Source of the DNA: UBA60 sp964587885 | Lineage (GTDB): Archaea; Thermoplasmatota; Poseidoniia; Poseidoniales; Poseidoniaceae | NCBI GenBank assembly: GCA_964587885.1 | Contig: CAZPME010000016.1 | Coordinates: 1 to 43,393, forward strand | Direction of reading: 5' to 3' | Length of the DNA stretch: 43,393 nt | Part shown: positions 34,003 through 41,687 of the stretch, one piece after another | How positions within the stretch are numbered: the first letter of the stretch is position 1 | Layout: every line of letters starts with the position of its first letter | Program-made: the position numbers and the translations under genes | The notes under the pieces: generated by a model | Databases searched by the model: none | Seen by the model: only the letters and a program-made list of their open reading frames with translations | What the model was told of the DNA's origin: nothing

Positions 34003-34785
34003 ATGGCTGATAGATGGGTAAATGAGCATAAGCGCGACTCTTGGAGGCGCCAAGCCAAAGAGCAGGGTTATCGTGCACGTTCGGCCTGGAAATTACGCCA
34101 AATCCAAGACCGTTATCGCCTACTGCGCAAAGGAGACACCGTTCTTGACGTGGGTTGTCATCCGGGTGGATGGACACAAGTAGCGGTTGAACAAGTCGGC
34201 GAGGAAGGTTTGGTTGTCGGAGTTGACATCCTACCGTGTATTCCTGTTGAAGGAGCAAAACTATTGCTCGGCGACATCACTGATTCGATGATTCAAGAAC
34301 AAGTCCTTGAGGAATTAGGTGAGCGGCCACTAAACGCCATTGTGTCGGACATCTCTCCAGACATTACTGGCAATTGGGCGACAGATCAAGCAGTCAGTAT
34401 TGATTTAGTTATTCAGGTTCTAGATTTTTCTTTACCTCTATTGTGCTCAGGTGGATCATTTGTAACCAAGGTTTTCCAAGGGACAGGAATTGATGAATTA
34501 ATTCTAGTATTAAGAGAGCATTTTTCTAAAGTACGGCGCTATTCACCTGAAGCTAGCCGTAATTCATCTTCTGAGGTATATGTGGTGTGTCGCAACCATC
34601 ATGCTTGGAAAGTTGATGGAGAAACATTGCAGGAGCGCTGGGAGCGGGCTGTAAGTCGCTTAGATGGCGGCGGTGAAGAAGACCGCAGTGAGTCGATAAA
34701 AGGTTTAAGAATAGTACGTAGAAGTTCATCCGATACAAATGAAGCTGATAGCGGAATTGTCGGTACCAAGGATTCCGAAGAATAG
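34003..34785 (+). CDS. rlmE: Ribosomal RNA 2'-O-methyltransferase RlmE/FtsJ family
   Basis: A 260-residue SAM-dependent methyltransferase. The start at 34003 (MADRWVNEHKRDSW) matches the family N-terminus; the open frame upstream to 33862 is not used. YRARSAWKL carries the first catalytic Lys, VLDVGCHPGGWTQVA is the SAM-binding loop, VSDISPDITG holds the catalytic Asp and FVTKVFQG the second Lys. The C-terminal extension (about 50 acidic residues after VVCRNHH) is not part of the core fold and is longer than in bacterial RlmE. The substrate is expected to be U2552 of 23S rRNA (E. coli numbering) or an archaeal equivalent. It is divergent from the secreted thioredoxin gene and is followed by an OB-fold gene. 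Confidence 0.9.
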   Translation: MADRWVNEHKRDSWRRQAKEQGYRARSAWKLRQIQDRYRLLRKGDTVLDVGCHPGGWTQVAVEQVGEEGLVVGVDILPCIPVEGAKLLLGDITDSMIQEQVLEELGERPLNAIVSDISPDITGNWATDQAVSIDLVIQVLDFSLPLLCSGGSFVTKVFQGTGIDELILVLREHFSKVRRYSPEASRNSSSEVYVVCRNHHAWKVDGETLQERWERAVSRLDGGGEEDRSESIKGLRIVRRSSSDTNEADSGIVGTKDSEE

Positions 34786-34880
34786 TTTCAGCACCTCTAC
34801 CAAGGGTAGCCACATTCACTTTCGCATCTACTCTGCAGAACTTGTTTATGTTCTGTTGATAATTACTATTGCCGATAACG

Positions 34881-35237
34881 ATGCAGAGAGTAGACGTAAA
34901 CCTGATTGTAGATAGAGAAAAAGAAGAAGAATTAGTGCTGGCGCGACAGAAAGTTTCAGATTTATCTGGTAATAGATTTGTTCGCCACATTGAATTATTA
35001 GTGCTGCGCAAATATCCGCGCCGTTACGTTTCCTCAACCAGTTATAGTGGACTAGTTTGCTCTGCCGTTGGTAGAGATAATTCTGGTATTGTCGGGATCG
35101 TACTTTGGAGCGATGATGTAGAACGCGTAAAATCTGGTGATGCGATAAGAATAGTCAATGGCTGGTGCCGTCAACAAGACGACCAATTAGTCGTGAGCCA
35201 GGGGCGGTTTGGGCGAGTCGAGATTATTGAATCTTGA
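34881..35237 (+). CDS. OB-fold nucleic-acid-binding-like protein
   Basis: A 118-residue protein, probably cytosolic. The first third is helical and charged (REKEEELVLARQKVSDLSGN). The middle and end (RRYVSSTSYSGLVCSAVGRDNSGIVGIVLWSDDVERVKSGDAIRIVNGWCRQQDDQLVVSQGRFGRVEII) follow the OB-fold pattern of RPA/SSB-like proteins: a strand with a G-x-V-x-x-V-L-W core, then a loop with the GD-x-I-x-I turn. It lies 95 bases after rlmE. ATG at 34881 is taken over a TTG at 34869. The family call rests on pattern only; RNA or single-stranded DNA binding is inferred. Confidence 0.65.
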   Translation: MQRVDVNLIVDREKEEELVLARQKVSDLSGNRFVRHIELLVLRKYPRRYVSSTSYSGLVCSAVGRDNSGIVGIVLWSDDVERVKSGDAIRIVNGWCRQQDDQLVVSQGRFGRVEIIES

Positions 35238-35403
35238 ATAGCGACATCCGTCATTTCAAGAGTTTGAAATGTGGTTTGAAATCGTGATATTGCAGGCATT
35301 ATTTTCGAATAATATTTTCATTCATTTGAGGGTATTACGCACGTAGTTTTTGAGCAACCTTGAAAGGTGATATCGGTTGGGCGGGTCGTTACGAGGGCAT
35401 CAT

Positions 35404-35571
35404 ATGGCTGATAGAGCGACTATTTGCGCATCTAGTGGAGTTCCACTAACTGAAGCAGGGGCGACCTCACTCCCTTGTCCAAAATGTGGTAACTCGATTG
35501 GTCGCAGCCCACGTTGCCGAAATCAAGCAGTATCCTACGTCTGTACTGGATGCGGTTTCGAAGGTCCTTGA
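35404..35571 (+). CDS. Small archaeal zinc-ribbon protein
   Basis: A 55-residue protein with a C-terminal zinc ribbon: CPKC (Cys25, Cys28), Cys38 in SPRCRNQ, and CTGC (Cys47, Cys50), plus Cys8. It belongs to the short archaeal zinc-ribbon group (HVO_2753-like, predicted RNA-binding) that commonly lies directly before the gene for EF-1beta, as here. The start is the ATG at 35404, with GAGGG 6 bases upstream; an open frame to 35377 is not needed. The gene is translationally coupled to EF-1beta by an overlapping TGAGGTGA. A role near the ribosome is likely from context. Confidence 0.85.
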   Translation: MADRATICASSGVPLTEAGATSLPCPKCGNSIGRSPRCRNQAVSYVCTGCGFEGP

Positions 35572-35576
35572 GGTGA
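35569..35576 (+). promoter_or_regulatory. Ribosome binding site TGAGGTGA overlapping the zinc-ribbon stop
   Basis: The TGA stop of the zinc-ribbon gene is the first half of TGAGGTGA, located 4 bases before the EF-1beta ATG (35581). It is the same octamer as at the asnS-DUF2237 junction. Confidence 0.6.
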
Positions 35577-35580
35577 AAAA

Positions 35581-35850
35581 ATGGGAGAAGTAGCGATTAC
35601 GTATAAGATTCTAGCCGCTGACGCAGAAGAAATTGATTATGATTCAATCATGGCAAATCTGAACGGCTTGGGCAGTGATGTCTACAATATCCAAAATCTT
35701 GAATTAAAACCATTGGCATTTGGTTTGAAATTTATTCAATTGCACGTCGTAATGAATGACGGTGAAGGATTGCTTGATGGTTTTGAAGCACGAGTGAATG
35801 AAATTAGCGGTATTGGCGAAGTTGAAGTTCTCGAAATGGGGCTTCTTTGA
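35581..35850 (+). CDS. ef1b: Translation elongation factor 1-beta
   Basis: The archaeal nucleotide exchange factor for EF-1alpha, 89 residues, normal length. MGEVAITYKILAADAEEID, then KPLAFGLKFIQLHVVMND and the C-terminal GIGEVEVLEMGLL match the family end to end. It is a single alpha-beta domain. The preceding zinc-ribbon gene is the usual archaeal neighbour. Expression should be high; the AT-rich region 35305-35330 is the only candidate promoter area seen upstream of the pair. Confidence 0.95.
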   Translation: MGEVAITYKILAADAEEIDYDSIMANLNGLGSDVYNIQNLELKPLAFGLKFIQLHVVMNDGEGLLDGFEARVNEISGIGEVEVLEMGLL

Positions 35851-35947
35851 ACACCTTACTCTAGTTGCATACTGCACCTTGTGCAATTTTGAATCGTTAG
35901 GAATTAGTCATAGTTTTCTTGCGAATGCAATTTATGTTCCTAAAGTG

Positions 35948-37348
35948 CTAGAGTTGGCGCAGTGGAACACGCATGAATTCACGCAAGAATGTAGTTGCAT
36001 ATGAGCCTGGAGCAAGGCTGAAGCGGAAACGAATGCAAGCACCTTCTGGATGCCACAGGTCTCCATCTTGCACCCCCTCATTCCAGCGCTGGGAAAGTGA
36101 ATCGCCTAACGCTATTGGCACGGCGTCTACGACAAATCCTGAGAAGTTGGTCACCAACTGCCGGTAACTTCCTTTGGTGGTTAACCTCTCAATTTTAGGT
36201 ACTCTCCAATCGGTATCATCCAATCCCATAGTGGTAATTGTTTCAGCCTCAATTTTTCCACTCTCGCCGCTTGCTTTTTTCGACATGCTTCCAGGAAGAG
36301 AACCGAGTACGACCAAGCGGCCTAAGACACAATTTCGAGAAATACGAGATTGGTTTTTTTCACTGACACTGGCTATTCGGTCAAGGAGCGGCGCTCCTCT
36401 TTCATCAACTGGGGCCACAAAGTCTCCGAGTAGGGGTGTGGCTAGAGGTAATCCTAAGTCGAGGCGGGAATGTAATGCTCGGTTGAAAAATTCAGATTGG
36501 AGTGCATGAACCATCATCAATTGTAGGTTGCGGGGAAGTCGTAGAAATGCACCGACCCAATCTCCCTCCTTTTCGACCAATCGCTTGAGCATATTGGCTT
36601 CAAAGCCCAAACGTTCAGGACATTTTTCTAAGGCTTCGGCAAAATCTTTACCATCACGAATCATTGCACGAAACTCCTGTATTTCCTCGGATTCACCGAT
36701 CCCCTCCATGCCAAGGTAGCATCGAACTGCTCCCTCAAAATCACCATCAATCACATGTCGGCCGACCTTAGCGGTCACCGGTCGAGAAGCACCAAAGCGC
36801 TGAGGTCCGACCCAATTTGGAAATAATCCCACTCCAACTACTTCTTCCATGCCGGTGCGGAGATGCTCAATTCTCTCTAGTGCTTCAGTCTCACTCAGAG
36901 GTTCGCCGGATGAATCACAACAGCCACGCACGACGATGGTGAAGGTGTTGCCACGGTGGCTTCCGAAGCCTATTTTTTGGTGGGTGCGTCCGATAATTTC
37001 TATTTCAGCATCGGGAATTTCAACACCCTTAACTTTCTCAAGTTTAGCATCAATTACGAATAGTTGGCGAGTGACTGCGCGCTTATCTTTGGTGCCTGCA
37101 AACCATATCCTGTCGCGTGACATGCGTAAAATCTTGGCTAATCGATTGATAAAACGATTTGTTTCCCAATTTGTCAAAGTAATTCGAGCAACGGTGAAAC
37201 GGCCACGCGGGTCGAGACTAGGTGCTTTGATTTCTTCTTCGACGCGAAAATCCACAACTCTTGTTTTCAGCATCCCACCAATGCCATCACCTGGTATCGC
37301 GTAACGACTCAAACCTATGGCTTCAGCAATGTAATCTTGACCCGGCAT
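35948..37348 (-). CDS. truD: tRNA pseudouridine(13) synthase TruD
   Basis: A 466-residue pseudouridine synthase of the TruD family, which modifies U13 in tRNA. MLKTRVVDFRVEEE at the N-terminus, the catalytic Asp in FAGTKDKRAVTRQ, HRGNTFTIVVRG and NWVGPQRFGASRP are all diagnostic. A TruD-specific insertion domain follows. The protein is complete. The start at 37348 is supported by GAGGATGAGG directly upstream. It is co-transcribed with rpoL, with the rpoL stop located 12 bases before the ATG. Confidence 0.95.
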   Translation of the reverse strand: MPGQDYIAEAIGLSRYAIPGDGIGGMLKTRVVDFRVEEEIKAPSLDPRGRFTVARITLTNWETNRFINRLAKILRMSRDRIWFAGTKDKRAVTRQLFVIDAKLEKVKGVEIPDAEIEIIGRTHQKIGFGSHRGNTFTIVVRGCCDSSGEPLSETEALERIEHLRTGMEEVVGVGLFPNWVGPQRFGASRPVTAKVGRHVIDGDFEGAVRCYLGMEGIGESEEIQEFRAMIRDGKDFAEALEKCPERLGFEANMLKRLVEKEGDWVGAFLRLPRNLQLMMVHALQSEFFNRALHSRLDLGLPLATPLLGDFVAPVDERGAPLLDRIASVSEKNQSRISRNCVLGRLVVLGSLPGSMSKKASGESGKIEAETITTMGLDDTDWRVPKIERLTTKGSYRQLVTNFSGFVVDAVPIALGDSLSQRWNEGVQDGDLWHPEGACIRFRFSLAPGSYATTFLREFMRVPLRQL

Positions 37349-37352
37349 GGGT

Positions 37353-37363
37353 CCTCATCCTCA
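37353..37363 (-). promoter_or_regulatory. Ribosome binding site TGAGGATGAGG overlapping the rpoL stop
   Basis: On the minus strand the TGA stop of rpoL begins TGAGGATGAGG, two overlapping anti-16S matches just before the truD ATG (37348). This is the fourth junction in the window where the stop codon is part of the Shine-Dalgarno sequence. Confidence 0.6.
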
Positions 37364-37618
37364 AATAGAGAGCTTGTTAAACTCGGTTTGGAGGTTGGTG
37401 CAAAGTTTGCGCAACAACTTCTCTGGGTCGGTTTTTCCAGTGGTGCGGATGTAGAATTCAGGATCTTCTAGAAGAGGGTGGCCTGGGAAATAGTTGGCGT
37501 AATCTACTCCTTTGGTCGAATTTAGGCGCTGGCGAAAGACCTGAAGTGAAGTGTGGTCTTCGCCAATAAATCGCAAACGGAGTTCGTTTTTCTCTCGGAG
37601 TAGTACCTTAATGGGCAT
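37361..37618 (-). CDS. rpoL: DNA-directed RNA polymerase subunit Rpo11 (L)
   Basis: An 85-residue Rpb11/RpoL subunit that pairs with Rpo3 in archaeal RNA polymerase assembly. The sequence MPIKVLLREKNELRLRFIGEDHTSLQVFRQRL, then NYFPGHPLLEDPEFYIRTTGKTDPEKLL, follows the family; GEDHT and HPLL-x-x-P-E-x-Y-I-x-T are the main signature. The start at 37618 is chosen because it begins at the first strand. A T-rich, TATA-like stretch on the minus strand lies at about 37672-37690. It leads the rpoL-truD operon. Confidence 0.92.
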   Translation of the reverse strand: MPIKVLLREKNELRLRFIGEDHTSLQVFRQRLNSTKGVDYANYFPGHPLLEDPEFYIRTTGKTDPEKLLRKLCTNLQTEFNKLSI

Positions 37619-37852
37619 AGTGAACAACGAGCCGACCGGACTCTTATTCAAGAACCCTTCTCTCGACCTTTTGGTAGAAAATAAAAACTGAGGTCTTAAT
37701 ACAGAGCGATATTCCTCAACTTATTGCCGTGCGATTTCATTTTTTACAGGGCTCAAATTTGCCACTTGATATTCCTTAAGCAGGCAATCAAATTCTCTTC
37801 TTTCAACCATTGCCACCCACAGCGTCAAGAACTCAATGCCTCTCCTAATCGC

Positions 37853-40438
37853 ATGGGAGTTGATGCAGAACCTTCGGTTCTGGTTAGGAACTCCGAATTT
37901 TTTGAGAAGGCAGCATGGCCTCTAATTGCCATGTCAGCACTAATTACTGCGGTTCTGTTGATGCAATTGGTAACCGATGTTCCAGCATTTCACACCCAAC
38001 TTGCTGATTTCGCTCCCGAAACCGAAGGAACAATGGCTGAAGAGCGAATTTCACCATTTTTTGAGAACGAATCACGACCGATGTTCGTCCATGTAACCGC
38101 AAAAAATGATGGTAATGTGCTGTCCTTAGAAAATCTCAGCATACAGTTGAATCACCTGCGACAAGTCCAGGAATGGGGAGAGGCAAATCAAGATTTCATT
38201 GCTGCTAATACTAGCGCCCCAGGAATTGTGCAACTTGCATTGGATGAGAAAGCAGATGGAATGGCTTTGGAAAACGTCTCAAGTTGGTCGGGATTAGTCG
38301 ATTTGATTATCGACGATAACATCACCTGTACCGGTGAAAAAGATACTCAATTGGAATCTGTTGCAGCCTTTGCCCAAGCAGGATTACTACATCGAGACTT
38401 CGATCCTGCTCCAACTTGTGATTATTTGGCTGGCCATGATGTCGACCCAACCCCTGTCGCAAGATCTACTCTTTGGGTCATTGAGGTTGATACCGAAGTG
38501 AGTGATGATTTACGTCAAGTAAAAATGGATATGTTGCGACAGAAATTCGCCGAATTATCCCAGTCTTCTGACTTGCAATATTCAGTCGCTAGTTTGGATT
38601 TAGTCTCTCATGATATAGATCAGGGGACATTTGAAAATCTCGTCACTTTGATTGTGATTGCAGTAGTGGTTGTGGTGTCAATTTTGGCATTGGCATTCCG
38701 CTCTTTTAGGGGAGTAACATTCCCCTTGGTAGGTCTCTCTTTGGCGTTGATTTGGACTTACGGTACTCTTGCTGCAATGGATGCCCAATTTACAGCCCTA
38801 GAGGTGGCAATTGCTCCTTTGGTACTTGGTTTGGGAATTGATTATACAATCCATTTGCAGAGACGTTATGAGGAACTTAGGGCTGAAGGACATACGCCAG
38901 CTGAATCTTGGTTAATGGCGCTCGAAAAACTCTCAGTTGCCCTTTCGTTGGCAGTTATCACCACAGTTGCAGCATTTTTAGCCAATGTCCTCTCACCTCT
39001 ACCACCCGTTCGAACCTTTGGCTTGGGATTGGCCTTTGGAGTTATTTCGGCCTTCCTCTGTTCAACCGTTGTGGTTGGGTGCTTACATGTTGTAATGGAC
39101 CGGAGAGAAGGTAAAGGAAGAATAGTCTCGCGTATGCTAACCTTGCCGCAATTATCTCGACGAATAGTCAATTTCCAAAAGCGGCAGCAAGTTTTGGTTA
39201 TCATCACCGCAATTCTCATCTGCTCAGTCTCGCTATTCGGTGCTCTGAAATTAGAGACTGAGTTTGATTTAGCCGACTTCCTTGACGACGATATGGAAAT
39301 AATGCAGGTGCGGGGGCATTTGAACGAATCATATGAGGCTAGTAGTTGGAAGTATGTCTACCTCTTTTTCGAGGGTGTTGATGAAAACTCGATTGAGGAC
39401 GATTTGGATCTCCTAGATCAGTTGTCTTGGTTGGACGAACGTCTAGCCTTTGTGCATGGAGTCGTTGGCTGGGAGGGTGGAAACCCGTCATATGAGGGCC
39501 CATATACAGTATTGCGCGATGCGGTAATTCGCGATCCAGATTGGGGTAGGACCCATAATCTCGAAATGTTCGGTGATGAGTTAGTAGAAATCAATGCTTC
39601 AACTGATATTGCACTGGGTACTGCATTCGCAAACCTCTCAGTCAACGAGAGTACCGCTGACCCTTTGTCAGGTCGAACCTGGAGTGAGCGAGTAGGCCGC
39701 ACAGTACATTTGCAAGGCGATGAAATAATCCATATGAGAATGGAGGTTAGAGTTGTTGCATCTACCTCCAGCGATAGTCAATTAGTGATTTCAAGTTTTG
39801 AGCGTGAATTAGGCTCTGTTGACCAAGTAGGAACTTTACGCTCGGGCTTGGCTGGAAATGCCCAGGTGTATTTGGGTGGAGATTTGGTAAAATTACAAGC
39901 CGTTTTGCAGGGTTTGACGACATCTCAAGTTGAATCTACTGCGCTATCACTTATTGTTTCTTTATTCGTGCTAATGGTCTTGACTCGGAGGATAATTCCA
40001 GCCCTAATTGTGCTCTTGCCAATCGGGGTTGCAACCCTATGGGTGGTCGGCTCAATGGTTCTGTTTGGTCTCAAATGGAATGTGTTGACAGTAATGGTCA
40101 CTGCTCTTACTATCGGTATTGGAATCGATTATTCTATCCATGTTTGGCGTCGTTTTGAGATTGAGATGGAAAATAATCAAGGTAAACCATGGAAGGCGAT
40201 GGAGACTGTGATCTCTACAACTGGGGTGGCCTTAATGCTCTCGGCCGGTACTACAGTGTGTGGTTTCCTTGTTCTACTGTTTTCGCCTATGCCCGTGGTG
40301 CAGGACTTTGGGTTAGTGACCGCAATTACGGTGGTATTTTCACTAATCCTCAGCATATTTTTCTTGCCGGTATTGCTGGCCATGAATGCAACAATGAGTG
40401 AATCAAATGGAAATTCCGATGGACAATCCGACCAGTAA
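37853..40438 (+). CDS. MMPL/RND-superfamily membrane transporter, second copy
   Basis: An 861-residue protein with the same duplicated RND plan as the one at 25577-28468. The start at 37853 (MGVDAEPSV) is taken; the open frame to 37724 would add a non-conserved leader. A first helix (WPLIAMSALITAVLLMQLV) is followed by an outside domain, then the fourth-helix motif GLGIDYTIHLQRRYEE, and in the second half GIGIDYSIHVWRRFE. Both halves keep the charged residues of the proton path. The C-terminal tail is short and polar. It is about 100 residues shorter than the first copy, mainly in the outside domain, and lacks the EF-hand-like loop. It is divergent from rpoL. It is likely a lipid or hydrophobic-compound exporter. 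Confidence 0.9.
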   Translation: MGVDAEPSVLVRNSEFFEKAAWPLIAMSALITAVLLMQLVTDVPAFHTQLADFAPETEGTMAEERISPFFENESRPMFVHVTAKNDGNVLSLENLSIQLNHLRQVQEWGEANQDFIAANTSAPGIVQLALDEKADGMALENVSSWSGLVDLIIDDNITCTGEKDTQLESVAAFAQAGLLHRDFDPAPTCDYLAGHDVDPTPVARSTLWVIEVDTEVSDDLRQVKMDMLRQKFAELSQSSDLQYSVASLDLVSHDIDQGTFENLVTLIVIAVVVVVSILALAFRSFRGVTFPLVGLSLALIWTYGTLAAMDAQFTALEVAIAPLVLGLGIDYTIHLQRRYEELRAEGHTPAESWLMALEKLSVALSLAVITTVAAFLANVLSPLPPVRTFGLGLAFGVISAFLCSTVVVGCLHVVMDRREGKGRIVSRMLTLPQLSRRIVNFQKRQQVLVIITAILICSVSLFGALKLETEFDLADFLDDDMEIMQVRGHLNESYEASSWKYVYLFFEGVDENSIEDDLDLLDQLSWLDERLAFVHGVVGWEGGNPSYEGPYTVLRDAVIRDPDWGRTHNLEMFGDELVEINASTDIALGTAFANLSVNESTADPLSGRTWSERVGRTVHLQGDEIIHMRMEVRVVASTSSDSQLVISSFERELGSVDQVGTLRSGLAGNAQVYLGGDLVKLQAVLQGLTTSQVESTALSLIVSLFVLMVLTRRIIPALIVLLPIGVATLWVVGSMVLFGLKWNVLTVMVTALTIGIGIDYSIHVWRRFEIEMENNQGKPWKAMETVISTTGVALMLSAGTTVCGFLVLLFSPMPVVQDFGLVTAITVVFSLILSIFFLPVLLAMNATMSESNGNSDGQSDQ

Positions 40439-40499
40439 TTATTGTAAGTAATTTGAAAGAGATTTCAACCCGTGTCAAACTTCATCAAGCGAAGATTGT

Positions 40500-41030
40500 T
40501 TATTCTCTTTTTGAGAGGTTCATATTAATCTGTTGAAGTATGTCTCTAATTTCGACGAGAACATCTCCAGACTGCCCCTCTTGGCTACTAGTAGAGGCAG
40601 TACTAGTCTGGGAATCACGTTGTTTCATTACAATGTCGCGGAATAGGGGAGTTGAGGATTTCTTGAGGCCAATTAATTGAAATGGCGTTGCACCAGCGGT
40701 CTCAATGGATATCCTGACAATACCGAAAAGGTTGAGCACAGGCCCCTCATGTATGGAGATGTCAGTAAGTTTGTCGAGGGGAATGTTTTGCTGCGCCTTG
40801 AAAATCCATCCCTTCCGTATCGCGATTCCACGTTTGGTTAAATTACAGGAAGCGTTTTCAAGTTGCTTCTTGTGAATTATCCACCCAAATGGCACCCAGA
40901 AAATCATCACAACTATTCCAATTATTGTGACGAGTAAAAACAGATTTGTCATGATGTACCAGTAAAATATCACACTACGGTTAAACTCTGCGATAGCTAT
41001 GATTTCATTGTCCGCATTTGCTTCATCCAT
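40500..41030 (-). CDS. Membrane protein with bacterial PH domain (bPH2/DUF304-like)
   Basis: A 176-residue protein. A polar N-terminus leads to two close hydrophobic segments (VIFYWYIMTNLFLLVTIIGIVVMIFW, then VPFGWII), then a bPH2 domain: LTKRGIAIRKGWIFKAQQNIPLDKLTDISIHEGPVLNLFGIVRISIETAG, the usual YdbS/YdbT-type sequence. The tail is Ser/Thr/Gln-rich, followed by a short amphipathic helix (VLVEIRDILQQINMNL) that may form a coiled coil. The start is ATG at 41030. The function of such proteins is not settled. It lies 125 bases downstream of the NikR-like gene on the same strand. Confidence 0.82.
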   Translation of the reverse strand: MDEANADNEIIAIAEFNRSVIFYWYIMTNLFLLVTIIGIVVMIFWVPFGWIIHKKQLENASCNLTKRGIAIRKGWIFKAQQNIPLDKLTDISIHEGPVLNLFGIVRISIETAGATPFQLIGLKKSSTPLFRDIVMKQRDSQTSTASTSSQEGQSGDVLVEIRDILQQINMNLSKRE

Positions 41031-41155
41031 GCTCAACCCAAATCATTTCAACATTTATCCCTATTGCTGATTGGAGCCATGGGCAATTGAGAAACATTTG
41101 TTTGTACGTAACCAAAATTGTCTTGGGGGTGCTGAGTATGCAAATCAAACTGGAA

Positions 41156-41581
41156 TCAACAACACCCTTCTTCCCTAATAGGGGCGACAATAAATTCAAT
41201 TCTATCAACATCTTTTGTGTTTTGTAATTTCTCAATCGCATCACGAACGAATTTAACCTCCCCCTTAATCTGCATAGTATCCACACAGGTATGACTGGTA
41301 GTTAAGCAATTGTGATTGTAAGAGGATATGTCTATCGAATGTGAGTGTCGCAATTCCAGCAACTTATTTTCGATACCATGCTGGTAGTAGATTACTACAG
41401 TTCCTTCGACATCATGCTCATTATCCATTGAACTAAGGTCACCTCTAAGTATAGAATCAGAAAAATGAATACTAGCATCTCGAAGAAACATGCTACGGTT
41501 TCTGTACCCGCTTTTCTTAACGAGAATTTCTAATTGGTTTGCAAAATCTTTGTCTGTACTAAACGAGAGAATTCGGCTCAT
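41156..41581 (-). CDS. NikR-like metal-responsive regulator
   Basis: A 141-residue protein of the NikR type: an N-terminal ribbon-helix-helix (SRILSFSTDKDFANQLEILVKKSGYRNRSMFLRDA) and a C-terminal ACT-like metal domain (VEGTVVIYYQHG ... IKGEVKFVRDAIEKLQNTKDVDRIEFIVAP). NikR normally binds nickel with His, His-x-His and Cys. Here the region reads RHSHSIDISS and then NHNCLTTSHTC: the second His of the His-x-His pair is Cys, and the last Cys is shifted by one residue. The metal may therefore differ (inference). The gene is complete; its ATG lies 5 bases from the sequence gap, so its operator region is lost. It points away from a ZIP transporter on the other side of the gap. Confidence 0.85.
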   Translation of the reverse strand: MSRILSFSTDKDFANQLEILVKKSGYRNRSMFLRDASIHFSDSILRGDLSSMDNEHDVEGTVVIYYQHGIENKLLELRHSHSIDISSYNHNCLTTSHTCVDTMQIKGEVKFVRDAIEKLQNTKDVDRIEFIVAPIREEGCC

Positions 41582-41586
41582 GACTT

Positions 41587-41686
41587 NNNNNNNNNNNNNN
41601 NNNNNNNNNNNNNNNNNNNNNNNNNNNNNNNNNNNNNNNNNNNNNNNNNNNNNNNNNNNNNNNNNNNNNNNNNNNNNNNNNNNNNN
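41587..41686. other. Assembly gap of 100 N
   Basis: Exactly 100 unknown bases between the start of the NikR-like gene and the truncated ZIP gene. The true gap holds the intergenic control region and the 5' end of the ZIP gene; its real length is unknown. Confidence 0.95.
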
Positions 41687-41687
41687 A

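Noticed and set aside
37724..37852. A 43-residue N-terminal extension of the second MMPL protein
   Set aside because: It does not resemble the family start and is rich in Cys, His and Phe; the Met at 37853 gives a normal N-terminus just before the first helix.
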